Assembly (NCBI RefSeq): GCF_004022705.2
Contig: NZ_RZOY02000013.1
Span: 1 to 64,000 of the forward strand
Length of the DNA stretch: 64,000 nucleotides
Reading direction: 5' to 3'
Source: Mesorhizobium sp. M2D.F.Ca.ET.226.01.1.1
GTDB lineage: Bacteria > Pseudomonadota > Alphaproteobacteria > Rhizobiales > Rhizobiaceae
The stretch's first letter is position 1; each line of letters begins with the position of its first letter. The position numbers were made by a program, and so were the translations under genes. The notes beneath the pieces were generated by a model. The model did no database searches and was not told where the DNA came from. It was given only the letters and a program-made list of their open reading frames with translations. Below, one piece after another: positions 50,347 through 60,221 of this stretch.

Positions 50347-50357
50347 CGTCTGCGCCC

Positions 50358-50837
50358 TCACACGCGTCGGCTGAGATAATAACGATCGGCGGGCTCCGAA
50401 GTCGGCGGCGGGAGGCGTTGCAACAGCGGGTGATCGAGCGGCGTGCCGCTGACCGCGAAGCCGCCGACGCGAAGCAGGCGCGCAATCAGGCCCGGAAGCC
50501 AGGTAGAGGTTATCGCATCGCGATCGTCATAGCCGGTGCCGATGTCAGCATGAACCAGAGCGGCGTCGATGCCGACGAACCTGACCGCTGTCTCGCGGAT
50601 CTCGCCGAGCACGAGATTCTCAGCGTCTGGAATCGAACTGGCGTGCGCGCCAACCTCACGGTCGAAAACCAGGATCCGGCGCCCGGGCAGGAGCTCACGC
50701 AGATGGTGGAACGTGCGGCCATTGCCGAGGCCCAGCTCGAGCACCGGCCCCTCCATCTTCGCCACCTCGGGGCAGATCTGATTGAGAATGTCGCGCTGTG
50801 CGCTCATCCTGCTGATGAAATTATCGAGGCGACTCAT
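50358..50837 (-). CDS. Small class I SAM-dependent methyltransferase
   Basis: A 159-residue methyltransferase-fold protein. Motif I is GPVLELGLGNGRTFHHLREL, followed by ILVFDREVGA and ALVHADIGTGYDD. It is short, with only the core fold and no additional substrate domain, so it may be a partner protein or act on a small molecule. It is downstream of the oppBC-type transporter operon on the same strand, with a 209-bp gap, and converges on the zinc-ribbon cyclase. Confidence 0.75.
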   Translation of the reverse strand: MSRLDNFISRMSAQRDILNQICPEVAKMEGPVLELGLGNGRTFHHLRELLPGRRILVFDREVGAHASSIPDAENLVLGEIRETAVRFVGIDAALVHADIGTGYDDRDAITSTWLPGLIARLLRVGGFAVSGTPLDHPLLQRLPPPTSEPADRYYLSRRV

Positions 50838-51046
50838 ATGCGTCTATGTGTCCTGAACCAGCTCAGCAATTGAAAATGCCCGCGACCAGAGCGGTTCACG
50901 GGTGAAACCCGAGGGCGACGTCTTCAGCCCCGATCGCTTCTCGGCAGACATAGAGGCGAACGATGAACCCTGCAACAATCAAACAGGCTGCCGACAAGCG
51001 TCGTACCGGTCGAGCGGGCGAACCGGTGCGCGGCGTGGCGGCGATG

Positions 51047-52228
51047 TCACTTGTAGGGGTCCGCCGCGTCCCGCAAGCCGTCGCCGAGGAAGTTGAATGC
51101 CAGGATGACGAGAATGACGGGGAGGATCGGCAAAAGCAGCCATGGATAGAACGCGATCACGCTGACGCTGCGCGCCTCGGTGAGCAGGATGCCCCAGCTG
51201 GTTATCGGCGCCCTCAGGCCGAGCCCAAGGAAGCTCAGCGCAGTCTCGCCCAGGATCATGCCGGGGATGGAGATCGTCGCCGTCGCGATCAGATGCGACA
51301 TGAAGCCCGGGATGAGGTGCCGCCGGATAATGCGGCTGCTGCTGGCGCCCATCAATTGCGCGGCTAGAACGTAGTCCTCCTCGCGCAAGGCCAGAAGCTT
51401 TGATCGCACGGCCCGCGCCAGCCCGGTCCAGTGGAGCAGCCCGAGGATGACGGTGATGCCGAAATAGATCAGGATCGGACTCCAGGTTATCGGCATGATC
51501 GCCGCCAGAGCCAGCCATAACGGAATGCTGGGAATCGATTGCAGAACTTCGATGATCCGTTGAACGATCAGGTCGAACATACCGCCATGATAGCCGGCCA
51601 GCCCCCCGATGATGATGCCAAGGACGAAGCTGAAACTGATGCCGACAAGGCCGATCGTCAGTGAAATGCGTGCGCCGTAGATGATGCGCGAGAGCACATC
51701 GCGCCCCAGCCTGTCGGTGCCGGCTAGAAACAGCTGGCCGTTTTCGGCAGGGCAGACAAGATGCCTGTCACCTTCGATCAGGCCCCAGAACAGGTAACTG
51801 TCGCCCTTGCAGAAGAAACGGATCCGCTGAACATCATCCTGCTTGTCCACATAGTTCCGCTTGAGCGTGTCCATATCCAGCGTCATCTGGCGGCCATAGA
51901 CGAACGGCCCGACGAACTGGCCGTTGTGGAACAGGTGCACCCGCTGCGGTGGCGAATAGATGTAGTCCATGTTGCGCGTGTGCAGATTGTAAGGCGCCAG
52001 GAACTCGCAGATCAGTATCCCAAGATAAAGCGCTGCCAGGAATATGCCGGAAATGAGGGCAAGCCGGTGCCGTCGGAATTTCCACCACATCAGCCGCAAC
52101 TGCGACGCCTGGAAGACTTTCGACTGCTCAGGCGTCATCGCCTCGACCGACTGCAGGTCAAAGGGCGCGATGGAAACGTAGTGTTGCAGTGGAGCACCCG
52201 GAGCGGGCAGCGGCGATTGCGTGTTCAT
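51047..52228 (-). CDS. Peptide/oligosaccharide-type ABC transporter, permease (OppC/DppC type)
   Basis: A 393-residue permease with the OppC fold: a first transmembrane segment LALISGIFLAALYLGILICE, a large periplasmic insert of about 120 residues before LAGTDRLGRDVLSRIIYGAR, the usual GLVGISFSFVLGIIIGGLAG and the C-terminal GDGLRDAADPYK. The long insert is larger than in E. coli OppC and contains several aromatic residues. The start overlaps the OppB-type stop by four bases (ATGA). Encoded after the binding-protein and ATPase genes. Confidence 0.9.
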   Translation of the reverse strand: MNTQSPLPAPGAPLQHYVSIAPFDLQSVEAMTPEQSKVFQASQLRLMWWKFRRHRLALISGIFLAALYLGILICEFLAPYNLHTRNMDYIYSPPQRVHLFHNGQFVGPFVYGRQMTLDMDTLKRNYVDKQDDVQRIRFFCKGDSYLFWGLIEGDRHLVCPAENGQLFLAGTDRLGRDVLSRIIYGARISLTIGLVGISFSFVLGIIIGGLAGYHGGMFDLIVQRIIEVLQSIPSIPLWLALAAIMPITWSPILIYFGITVILGLLHWTGLARAVRSKLLALREEDYVLAAQLMGASSSRIIRRHLIPGFMSHLIATATISIPGMILGETALSFLGLGLRAPITSWGILLTEARSVSVIAFYPWLLLPILPVILVILAFNFLGDGLRDAADPYK

Positions 52229-53223
52229 TTGGTGCTGCCGCCTTGCAAGCGAATTCGTGGGTCAAGCAGCGCCAGCGCCAGGTCGGAAATCAGGACGCCG
52301 ATGACCGTCAGGAAGGCGAGGAACATCAGGAATGACCCCGCCAGATACATGTCTTGGCTTTGCAGCGCCTTGATCAGCATCGGCCCGGTAGTTTCCAAAG
52401 ACAGCACGATCGCCGTGATTTCGGCGCCGGAGATGATGGCCGGCAGGATCGAGCCGATGTCTGAAATGAAGAAATTGAGCGCCATGCGCAGCGGATATTT
52501 GACCAGCGCCTTGAACGGATGAAGGCCTTTGGCGCGCGCGGTCACGACATATTGCTTGTGTAGCTCATCGAGCAGATTGGCGCGCAGCCGCCGGATCATG
52601 CTTGCCGTGCCACCGGTGCCGATGATCAAGACCGGGATCCAGAGATGGGCGAGGATCGACTTCGCCTTGGCCCAGCTCATCGGCTCGCCGAGATATTGCT
52701 GGTCCATGAGATGGCCGATGGACGTGCCGAACCAGATGTTGGCGAAATACATCAGGATCAGCGCCAGCATGAAATTCGGAATGGCAAGGCCAAGAAGGCC
52801 GAAGAAAGTCAGGCCGTAGTCGCCCCAGCTGTACTGATGGGTGGCTGAGTACATGCCGATCGGAAAGGCGATGAGCCAGGTGAAGATGATCGTGACGAAG
52901 GAAACCAGCACGGTCAGCCACATTCGGTCACCGATGACATCGCGAACCGGCAGCTCATATTCGAAGGAATAGCCGAAATCGCCATGCAGCATTCCGCCGA
53001 CCCAGTAGAAGTAGCGAATGACCGGCGGCTTGTCGAAACCATACTCCTTGCGCATCATCTGGATGCGATCGGAATCCACCGCTTCGCCCTGAGCCCGAAG
53101 CTCTGCAACATAGCTGTCGAAATAGTCGCCCGGGGGAAGTTCGATGATCGTGAACACCAGCGCCGATATGATCAGCAGCGTTGGAACCATCACAGCAATG
53201 CGCCAGACAATATATCGAAGCAC
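52225..53223 (-). CDS. Peptide/oligosaccharide-type ABC transporter, permease (OppB/DppB type)
   Basis: A 332-residue permease starting at GTG with IVWRIAVMVPTLLIISALVF as first membrane segment. IELPPGDYFDSYVAELRAQG and GFDKPPVIRYFYWVGGMLHG,DFG are the standard OppB periplasmic region, and VTARAKGLHPFKALVKYPLR is the ATPase-contact loop. It overlaps the OppC-type gene and starts two bases after the binding protein's stop, so all four transporter genes are one tight operon. Confidence 0.9.
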   Translation of the reverse strand: MLRYIVWRIAVMVPTLLIISALVFTIIELPPGDYFDSYVAELRAQGEAVDSDRIQMMRKEYGFDKPPVIRYFYWVGGMLHGDFGYSFEYELPVRDVIGDRMWLTVLVSFVTIIFTWLIAFPIGMYSATHQYSWGDYGLTFFGLLGLAIPNFMLALILMYFANIWFGTSIGHLMDQQYLGEPMSWAKAKSILAHLWIPVLIIGTGGTASMIRRLRANLLDELHKQYVVTARAKGLHPFKALVKYPLRMALNFFISDIGSILPAIISGAEITAIVLSLETTGPMLIKALQSQDMYLAGSFLMFLAFLTVIGVLISDLALALLDPRIRLQGGSTK

Positions 53224-53225
53224 GC

Positions 53226-55124
53226 TTAGGACTCTCCAAGCCAGAATGTGTCCGGCATATAGACACCGAAATAGGCGGTCGGGTCGTAGCCGTAGAGCGC
53301 CTTGTCAGGCAGATTGCGCAGCCGCGAGGACGCCAGAACCGGCTGATGCGTTCCGTTCACCGTGCCGATCGAAAACACCTGATCGGTGTAGATCGACAGC
53401 ATTGAATTCCAGATTTCTGCGCGCTCCGCGGCTTCGGTCGAAACGTTCCAGCGCTTGAGCAAAGCCATCAACTCGACGACAGGCGGAAGATCGGGCGCCT
53501 CCCCGACCGTGCCGTGAGACAGGTAGTGAGCACCCCAGAGCGGCCATTGCAGTTGGTCGTCCATGGTGGGGGCCAACTGGGAGGGGTTCATATCGGCGGT
53601 CGGTACACCATTGTCGATGCCCGACCAAATCGACATCATGATCTCGCCACCTAGCGCGCGGCTGCGGAAGATATCGCGCTGCGAAGTCCGGACGAACAGG
53701 GCGATGCCGACCTGCCGCCAGTGATCGGTGATGAGTTCGAGCGCGTCGGTTTCCAGCGTGCTTTCGCCGGCCGTTTCCACGATGACCTGCGCCGGGCGTC
53801 CATCGGGAAGGATCCGCAGACCGTCATCGTCGCGCCTCTGAAGCCCTACCTCATCGAGCAGGGCATTGGCCTGGTCGGGATCATGGGCGACCCAGGCTTT
53901 CGCGAATTCCGGCCGGTAGAGCGGGCTCTCCGGCAGGACCGTATCGGCACTTTCCTGCGCCAATCCGTAGAACACCGCCAAATTGATCTCGCGCCTGTCC
54001 ACGGCAAGCGAAAGCGCCCGGCGCACGCGCACGTCGCGAAGAATGCCACGCCACACCGGGTCGGCACAATTCAGGTTGGGCAGCAGCGCCAGCCGCGAAC
54101 CCTGTGTGCGTTTCCACAGATGCATCTTCACCGGGTAGCGCTTCTCCGCGTCCTTCAGGAAGGCGTAGTCGGCAAAGTCGATTCCCATGCATTGCAGGTC
54201 GCTCTCACCCGCACCGGTCTTGGCGGAAATGATTGCCGACGAGCTCACATTCATGACTACCCGGTCAACATAGGGCAGCTGCCGGCCATTCTCGTCTATT
54301 CGATGAAAGAATGGGTTCCGCTCGAAGATGAATTGCTCGGCCGGCGGCTTGGTCCGGTTCCGCCAGGGATCGAGCGTCGGCAGTTCCGGGTTCTCCGGGC
54401 GATACTGCCGCGACATGCGGATATGCAGGAGCGTCCATTTCTTGGCCCTGTTCTCCTCCATCAGGCCGGCGAGCCGGAACGGATCCTGGTATTTCTTGTG
54501 GAACTGCTTGAGATAGGCGGCCGGCAGGACAAGCGATAGCGGCGAAGCGGCAGCGAGCTTGGGCAGGAAGTCGGGATTGGGCGCATCCCAGCTATAGCGG
54601 ACCGTCAGCGGGTCGACGATCTCGAAGCGTGGCGGCTTGCCGTCCGCCAGCAGAGTCGGGGGGAGCCCGCCCTGCGTAAGCTCATCGTTCAGCCAGACAT
54701 CTTCCCAGCAATAGCGAAAATCCTCCGGCGTCAGCAGGCTGCCGTTAGACCATTTATGTCCTTCCCGTATCTTGAAAGTGAAGACGCGATCGTCCGCCAC
54801 GTCGAAACTTTCGAGAATGTCGGGTTGCAGGTTGAGCTTTTCGTCATAGCCAACCAGGCGAGCATATCCGTAGATGGTCATCATCCGGATATCTTTCTGG
54901 CTGCCGATGATCGTGCGCAGCGTGCCGCCATACTGGCCGGGCTGCCGGCCCATCGCAGCGAGATTCAACACGCGCGGGCGCTTGGGCAAGCGTTCGGCGA
55001 GTGGCGGCAGCGCCAGGGCCTTCAGCAGAGGCTGAAGAAATTCCGGTTCCAGATCGCCGGCGCGCAAAGTGCTCGGCACGAATGCCGAAGCCATCAGTCC
55101 AAGGAGGGCGCGCCGGCTGATCAA
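53226..55124 (-). CDS. ABC transporter substrate-binding protein, family 5, with twin-arginine-like signal
   Basis: About 632 residues of an SBP_bac_5 (oligopeptide/oligosaccharide) binding protein. Internal hallmarks are LQPDILESFDVADDRVFTFK, REGHKWSNGSLLTPEDFRYC and RRALSLAVDRREINLAVF. Translation from a TTG that overlaps the ATPase stop (TTGA) yields an N-terminus with SRRALLGLMASAFVPSTLRA, a twin-arginine-type signal peptide. An ATG ten codons later would start inside the signal, so I prefer TTG. Larger than most peptide-binding proteins; the substrate is unknown. Confidence 0.85.
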   Translation of the reverse strand: MISRRALLGLMASAFVPSTLRAGDLEPEFLQPLLKALALPPLAERLPKRPRVLNLAAMGRQPGQYGGTLRTIIGSQKDIRMMTIYGYARLVGYDEKLNLQPDILESFDVADDRVFTFKIREGHKWSNGSLLTPEDFRYCWEDVWLNDELTQGGLPPTLLADGKPPRFEIVDPLTVRYSWDAPNPDFLPKLAAASPLSLVLPAAYLKQFHKKYQDPFRLAGLMEENRAKKWTLLHIRMSRQYRPENPELPTLDPWRNRTKPPAEQFIFERNPFFHRIDENGRQLPYVDRVVMNVSSSAIISAKTGAGESDLQCMGIDFADYAFLKDAEKRYPVKMHLWKRTQGSRLALLPNLNCADPVWRGILRDVRVRRALSLAVDRREINLAVFYGLAQESADTVLPESPLYRPEFAKAWVAHDPDQANALLDEVGLQRRDDDGLRILPDGRPAQVIVETAGESTLETDALELITDHWRQVGIALFVRTSQRDIFRSRALGGEIMMSIWSGIDNGVPTADMNPSQLAPTMDDQLQWPLWGAHYLSHGTVGEAPDLPPVVELMALLKRWNVSTEAAERAEIWNSMLSIYTDQVFSIGTVNGTHQPVLASSRLRNLPDKALYGYDPTAYFGVYMPDTFWLGES

Positions 55125-57022
55125 TGGCGTAGCTCGCTGGCATCGGCCGAGCGTCGGGCCAGAACGAGGTGGCCGCCGCCAAGATCGAGCGGCGACAGCA
55201 CGTCCTCTTCGCCCTCGTCGCGGAATTGCGGTCCCCATGCGCTTGTGTCGGAAGCGCCGCTGAGCTTCAGCGTCTTGAAATCCATCGGCCTGTCGAGATC
55301 GGGGAAAGGTACTGCGGCGACCAGTGAGCGCGTGTAGGGGTGGATCGGTTTCCTGAGCAGAATTTCGCGCGGCGCAAGCTCGACGATACGCCCGCCGCAC
55401 ATCACAGCGATGCGGTCTGCCATGTAGTCCACCACAGCCAGGTTGTGCGATATGAACAGGTAGGTAAGGCCCAGTTCCTTCTGCAGGTCCTTCAGAAGGT
55501 TCAGGATCTGCGCCTGGACAGAGACATCGAGCGCCGAAACCGGCTCGTCGCAGATCAGCAGTTCAGGCCCCAGCGCCAACGCGCGCGCGATGCCGATACG
55601 CTGGCGCTGCCCTCCGGAGAAACTGTGCGGATACCGCTTGATGAAGCGTGGATCGAGCCCGATTGCCTGCATCAAGCTCTTGACCGTGGCTAACCGGGAC
55701 GCGGCATTGCCACGTTGATGGATTTCCAGCGGCTCGCTCAAGATGTTTTCCACCGTCATGCGAGGTGAAAGCGACGAAACCGGATCCTGAAAGACCATCT
55801 GGATTTTCGCGCGGAGCGTGTGCAGGGCGTCTCCCTCGCCTTCCAGGACGTCGATCGGTCCATCGCGGCCGTTGAAGATCACAGAGCCGCCGCTTGGGGT
55901 GACAGCCCGCATGAGGATCTTGCTGACGGTGGTTTTGCCGGAGCCGCTTTCGCCGACCAGACCCAGGCACTCACCCCGCCTTATATCGAAGCTCACGCCG
56001 TCCACGGCGCGAACGGAGGTTTGATGATCCCCGCCGAACCATCCGGACTTGCGGATGGTGAAGGTCTTTTTCAGATCCCTGACCGACAGCAGGATGTCGT
56101 CCGGCCCCTTCGATGCCGGCGCGGTCTGCTTGCCGAGCAGGTTCCCGACATTCACCGGCACCTCGCGCAGCGCCTTTAGTCGTTCGCCAGGCTTCAGGTC
56201 GAAATGCGGAACGGCTGCCATCAGCCCCTTAAGGTAAGGATGGCCTGGCCGGCGGAATATCGCCTCCACAGGTCCCGCCTCCATGATCTCGCCATGGTAC
56301 ATGACCACCACCTCGTCGGCGACATTGGCGACCACGCCGAGGTCGTGCGTGATCAGCAGCATCGCCATGTTCAGCTTGGTCTGAAGCCCGCGCAGCAATT
56401 GCAGGATTTGCGCCTGGATGGTGACATCCAACGCCGTCGTCGGCTCGTCGGCGATCAACAGAGCGGGCCGGCAGATAAGCGCCATGGCGATCATGGCACG
56501 CTGACGTAATCCTCCTGAAAGTTCAAAGGGATACATGTCATAGGCGCGCTTGGGATTGGGAAAGCCGACAAGGCTCAGCATTTCCTCGGTCCGTGCCTTG
56601 CGCTCCGCCCGAGCCATGGGCGTATGAATCTGCAGGGATTCACTGACCTGGTTGCCGATCGTGTGCAGCGGCGACAGCGATGTCATCGGCTCCTGAAAGA
56701 TCTTGCCGATGCGGCGGCCTCTCAACGCCCGGATTTCGGGCCCATCACGCGGCATCTTGAGAATATCCTGCGTCGTGCCGGGGTTCTCAGGATCGGAAAA
56801 CAGGATCCGGCCGCGAACATGGGCTGTGTTCGGCAAAATGCCCATCACGGCCTGGCTGAGAACCGATTTTCCGGAACCTGACTCGCCCACAAGCGCGGTA
56901 ACCTTACCGGGCAGAACGCGGAGATTTGCACGCCTGACGGCATGCAACGGCCCCCCGATGATGGCAAAAGAGATGCCAACGTCTTCGATCCGCAGCAGAT
57001 CGACACCCGAATTCATTCTCAC
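55121..57022 (-). CDS. Dual ATP-binding ABC transporter ATPase (DppD-DppF fusion type)
   Basis: A 633-residue protein containing two complete ATPase domains, about residues 8-300 and 310-600. Domain 1 has Walker A GESGSGKSVLSQAVMGIL and LSGGLRQRAMIAMALICRPA; domain 2 has GESGSGKTTVSKILMRAV and FSGGQRQRIGIARALALGPE, each with its own Walker B (LLIADEPTTALDV, LLICDEPVSALDV). It powers the peptide/oligosaccharide importer encoded downstream. The start is GTG, with an ATG two codons later as alternative. It is the first gene of the transporter operon. Confidence 0.92.
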   Translation of the reverse strand: MRMNSGVDLLRIEDVGISFAIIGGPLHAVRRANLRVLPGKVTALVGESGSGKSVLSQAVMGILPNTAHVRGRILFSDPENPGTTQDILKMPRDGPEIRALRGRRIGKIFQEPMTSLSPLHTIGNQVSESLQIHTPMARAERKARTEEMLSLVGFPNPKRAYDMYPFELSGGLRQRAMIAMALICRPALLIADEPTTALDVTIQAQILQLLRGLQTKLNMAMLLITHDLGVVANVADEVVVMYHGEIMEAGPVEAIFRRPGHPYLKGLMAAVPHFDLKPGERLKALREVPVNVGNLLGKQTAPASKGPDDILLSVRDLKKTFTIRKSGWFGGDHQTSVRAVDGVSFDIRRGECLGLVGESGSGKTTVSKILMRAVTPSGGSVIFNGRDGPIDVLEGEGDALHTLRAKIQMVFQDPVSSLSPRMTVENILSEPLEIHQRGNAASRLATVKSLMQAIGLDPRFIKRYPHSFSGGQRQRIGIARALALGPELLICDEPVSALDVSVQAQILNLLKDLQKELGLTYLFISHNLAVVDYMADRIAVMCGGRIVELAPREILLRKPIHPYTRSLVAAVPFPDLDRPMDFKTLKLSGASDTSAWGPQFRDEGEEDVLSPLDLGGGHLVLARRSADASELRH

Positions 57023-57160
57023 ACCAGCCCCACTCTGGCAGCTCCAGAAAGCGAGACTAGCGCATTGCCAGCCCAGAGCAACTTGGATTCGAAACGGTCG
57101 CCAGCGACGGAACCGACGACCGAACTGGCTACCAAAGGCGATCGGGCCAGATTGTGGCGG

Positions 57161-58498
57161 TTACTGGAGCTTGCTCGGGTCGCCCGCCGCCATCCGCGCG
57201 GCATCGCGATGAAGCAGCATGACCTGCTCGGCGTCCGATCTTCTGTCGTGAGCATACTCCGGCGCACCGTCTTCATCGGGTGCGAGAGCTCCCGACAGAT
57301 CGGGGGAAAGGACCGTCAGCTTCTTGATGCCAGCCAGTTCCTCGTTGCCGAGCGTCAGCCAGCTGTTGGCGCCGCAATAGCCGGCGAAGTCTTTGCTGGC
57401 CAGAACGCTGTGCGGATATTTCTTGGTCAGGGTCTGGAGGCGCTGGACCTCGTTCACAGCCGAGCCGAAGACAGAGAATGTCAGCCGATCGGTAAGCCCG
57501 ACATTGCCAAACATCACATTGCCGACATGCAGGCCGATACCAAATTTGATGTCGGACAACCCCTGCTCCTTTCTGCGCAGGTTGAGATCCATCATGCGCG
57601 CGCTGGCCTTGTGCGCGGCCGCAAGGGCAGCCTGGCAGGCGATCTCGGACTGCGAACGGTGCCTTTCGCAAGGGTAGACGGCAATGAAGCCATCACCAAT
57701 GAAACTCATGATCTGCCCGCCGTTGCGATTGAAAGGTGCGGCAACGGCGTCGAAAAACTGGTTCAGCGTATCGATATAGACTTCACGGCCGGCGGTTTCG
57801 GCAAGCCTCGACGACCCGCGCATATCTCCCATGACCAATGCGGCCCGGATTGTATCGCCCTCGCCGCGCTTGATCTGTCCGTCAAGCACGCGTCTGCCGG
57901 CGTCACCGCCGAGATAGGTGGTCATCATGTTGTCGGCGAGCTTGGTGAGCACCGCCATCTTGGTGGCGATAGCGAGATGGCTCTGGATGCGCAGCAGAGC
58001 TGAAATCATACTGTCGCTGAAGCCCGCGGCGCTGTCGGTGGACCAAGACCCCATCATGCCCTGACTGCTGTTGCCGCTGAAGGGATGGACGAAAGCCATG
58101 TAATCCGTGATGCCCATAAGCCGGAGGTCATCGAAAACAGGAAACTCCGATACTACGGACGGGTCGAGCCGGCGTCGCAGATGGTCGAGCTTGTTGCTGA
58201 GCAGATGGTAGTATGGGCTGGTCAGGAATCTCTCGGACGGCACGCCGGCCTCCTTGCGGAAGCCTTCCACTTCCATGCCCTGGCCGCGAATCCAGGTGAA
58301 GCCAAGCGCGTCATAAAGCGGATGAAGCATCGAGAAGCTCAAATGCACCCGCTTCAGCGGCAGGCCGGCAGCAGCCAGCCGTTCGCAAAAGCCATTTACC
58401 AATGTTTCCAGGTCGTTGCCCGCCAGCGCCGATTCGTTCAGCCAATCGGCAACCTTATCCATGAGAATGGTGGAAATTTCTGCGTACGATGTGCTCAT
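57161..58498 (-). CDS. Class III adenylate/guanylate cyclase
   Basis: About 445 residues. The first 230 residues form a helical sensor-like region (ERLAAAGLPLKRVHLSFSML, then HPLYDALGFTW) found in several rhizobial cyclases. The cyclase domain has a metal Asp in ALVMGDMRGSSRLAE and IMSFIGDGFIAVYP, and FSVFGSAVNEVQRLQ retains Asn and Arg. The Lys usually before the second Asp is replaced by Ser/Phe, so adenine specificity is uncertain. The start is set at MSTSYAEIST; two upstream in-frame ATGs are possible. It lies 138 bp upstream of the transporter operon on the same strand. Confidence 0.85.
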   Translation of the reverse strand: MSTSYAEISTILMDKVADWLNESALAGNDLETLVNGFCERLAAAGLPLKRVHLSFSMLHPLYDALGFTWIRGQGMEVEGFRKEAGVPSERFLTSPYYHLLSNKLDHLRRRLDPSVVSEFPVFDDLRLMGITDYMAFVHPFSGNSSQGMMGSWSTDSAAGFSDSMISALLRIQSHLAIATKMAVLTKLADNMMTTYLGGDAGRRVLDGQIKRGEGDTIRAALVMGDMRGSSRLAETAGREVYIDTLNQFFDAVAAPFNRNGGQIMSFIGDGFIAVYPCERHRSQSEIACQAALAAAHKASARMMDLNLRRKEQGLSDIKFGIGLHVGNVMFGNVGLTDRLTFSVFGSAVNEVQRLQTLTKKYPHSVLASKDFAGYCGANSWLTLGNEELAGIKKLTVLSPDLSGALAPDEDGAPEYAHDRRSDAEQVMLLHRDAARMAAGDPSKLQ

Positions 58499-58763
58499 TC
58501 TATCTCGAAACCCGTCGGAAGACGGAACCATTATCCTTTGATCTGCCATAACACCGTCCGTCAACCACCCAACGATAAGACACCCGAAGTCAGCCAGGCC
58601 GGCCTCGGCGGCCAAAGCGGCGAAGACTTCCCCGATGACTGTCCTTGCGGCAAAGGGGAAGGCGTAAAAGCATCTGTATTCCGTGGCGTTATGTGGCGAG
58701 GCAGCCGGCGGAGTGCAACCACGATCCTGACACCGCGCAAGAAATTCGCCGGCTCCGATGCCG

Positions 58764-60107
58764 TCAGGCCTTCACCACCGTCTCTCGGTCCAGCCCGAGG
58801 CGGCCAAAAACATTGCGTGTGTCGACGATCAAAGGAGCGTGATCAGCGATCGTCTGATAGTCGATCGCGTCGTGGTCGGTTGCAACGACGACAGCATCGA
58901 AATCCTTCAGGGCCGCCTCGGTCAATTCGATCGAGCGGCGCCCCTTGATCGCCATGTGCTCCCGTGTGGTCGGTATCTCGGTAACATGCGGATCGTGGAA
59001 TTCCGCCTTGCCGCCCCAATCCTCGATGAGTTCAATGAGCCGCAATGAGGGACTTTCGCGGATATCGGGTACATTCTTCTTATAGGCGAGCCCGACGATG
59101 AGAATGCGCGAGCGGCTGAGCGCCTTGCCGCAGCGCCGGTCCAGCGCCTTCGCCAGTTCATCGACCACATGACGCGGCATGGCCGTGTTGATCTCTGCCG
59201 CCAGCTCGATGAACCGGGTCGGCAGTTCGTATTCGCGCGCCTTCCACGTCAGGTAGAAGGGATCGATCGGAACGCAGTGCCCGCCAAGTCCGGGGCCGGG
59301 ATAGAACGGCATGTAGCCGAAGGGCTTGCTCTTTGCCGCCTCGATCACCTCCCAGATGTCGATGCCCATCGCACCGAGCACGACCTTCAACTCGTTGACG
59401 AGAGCTATGTTGACCGAGCGGAAGATGTTTTCCGTCAGCTTGACCGCCTCGGCGGTCGCCGTGCTGGAAACCGGAACGACGGTCTTTACCACGCCATGGT
59501 AGAAAGCCTGCACGAGCGTCGCCGCTTCGATGCCGTCGCCTGCCACGACCTTAGGGATCGTCGCGACTTCAAAGCTGCGATTGCCGGGATCCTCGCGTTC
59601 GGGCGAGAAGCCGAGGAAGAAGTCTATCTTCGACCGCAAGCCGGTTTCTTCCAGTATGGGCTTGATCACGTCGTCAGTGGTGCCGGGATAGGTGGTCGAT
59701 TCCAGCACGACGAGCTGGCCGGGACGCAGATGCTTCGCAATGGTGCCTGCCGTGTTCCTGACAAAGGAGAGATCCGGCTCACGGTTTTTCGTCAGCGGCG
59801 TCGGAACGCAGATGATGATGACCTCGCAGACGGCCAGTTCCGCAAAATCCGCAGTGGCGCGGAACCGTCCGCTCGCCACCTGGCCGGCAAGGGCTGTCGA
59901 CGTCACCGCCTCGATGTAGGATTGGCCGTTGTTCAGGCTCTCGACCTTGTGGGCTTCGATGTCGAAGCCCGAAACCGAGAAGCCGGCGCGTGCGACCGCA
60001 ACCGCCAGCGGCAATCCGACATAGCCCAGTCCAATCACGCCGACTTGCGCGGAGCGCGTCGAAATCCGGTTCAGAAGACGGTCATATATCGATCGTGAGG
60101 CGTCCAA
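58764..60107 (-). CDS. Nucleotide-sugar 6-dehydrogenase (UDP-GlcNAc/UDP-Glc dehydrogenase, WbpA type)
   Basis: A 447-residue NAD-dependent dehydrogenase that oxidises the C6 hydroxyl of a UDP-sugar to a uronic acid for surface polysaccharide. It has VGVIGLGYVGLPLAVAVARA, VCVPTPLTKNREPDLSFV-like sequence (IICVPTPLTKNREPDLSFVR), SFSPEREDPGN-like FSPEREDPGNRSF, the catalytic Cys in GPGLGGHCVPIDPFYLTW and GLAYKKNVPDIRESPS. The pattern is closest to the WbpA/TviB-type UDP-N-acetylhexosamine dehydrogenases. It starts at TTG with a GGAAAG ribosome site. The nearby GT4 and deacetylase genes support a polysaccharide role. Confidence 0.87.
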   Translation of the reverse strand: MDASRSIYDRLLNRISTRSAQVGVIGLGYVGLPLAVAVARAGFSVSGFDIEAHKVESLNNGQSYIEAVTSTALAGQVASGRFRATADFAELAVCEVIIICVPTPLTKNREPDLSFVRNTAGTIAKHLRPGQLVVLESTTYPGTTDDVIKPILEETGLRSKIDFFLGFSPEREDPGNRSFEVATIPKVVAGDGIEAATLVQAFYHGVVKTVVPVSSTATAEAVKLTENIFRSVNIALVNELKVVLGAMGIDIWEVIEAAKSKPFGYMPFYPGPGLGGHCVPIDPFYLTWKAREYELPTRFIELAAEINTAMPRHVVDELAKALDRRCGKALSRSRILIVGLAYKKNVPDIRESPSLRLIELIEDWGGKAEFHDPHVTEIPTTREHMAIKGRRSIELTEAALKDFDAVVVATDHDAIDYQTIADHAPLIVDTRNVFGRLGLDRETVVKA

Positions 60108-60221
60108 AAATCTGCTTTCCCGTCAATTCGGACAGGCTGTCCGTTCCCGTGGCGAGGCTCACTTGGTCTCAAGGACCATGGCCGAGGCATATTGCGGAAG
60201 ATCGGTTTCCGCAAGCCATCA

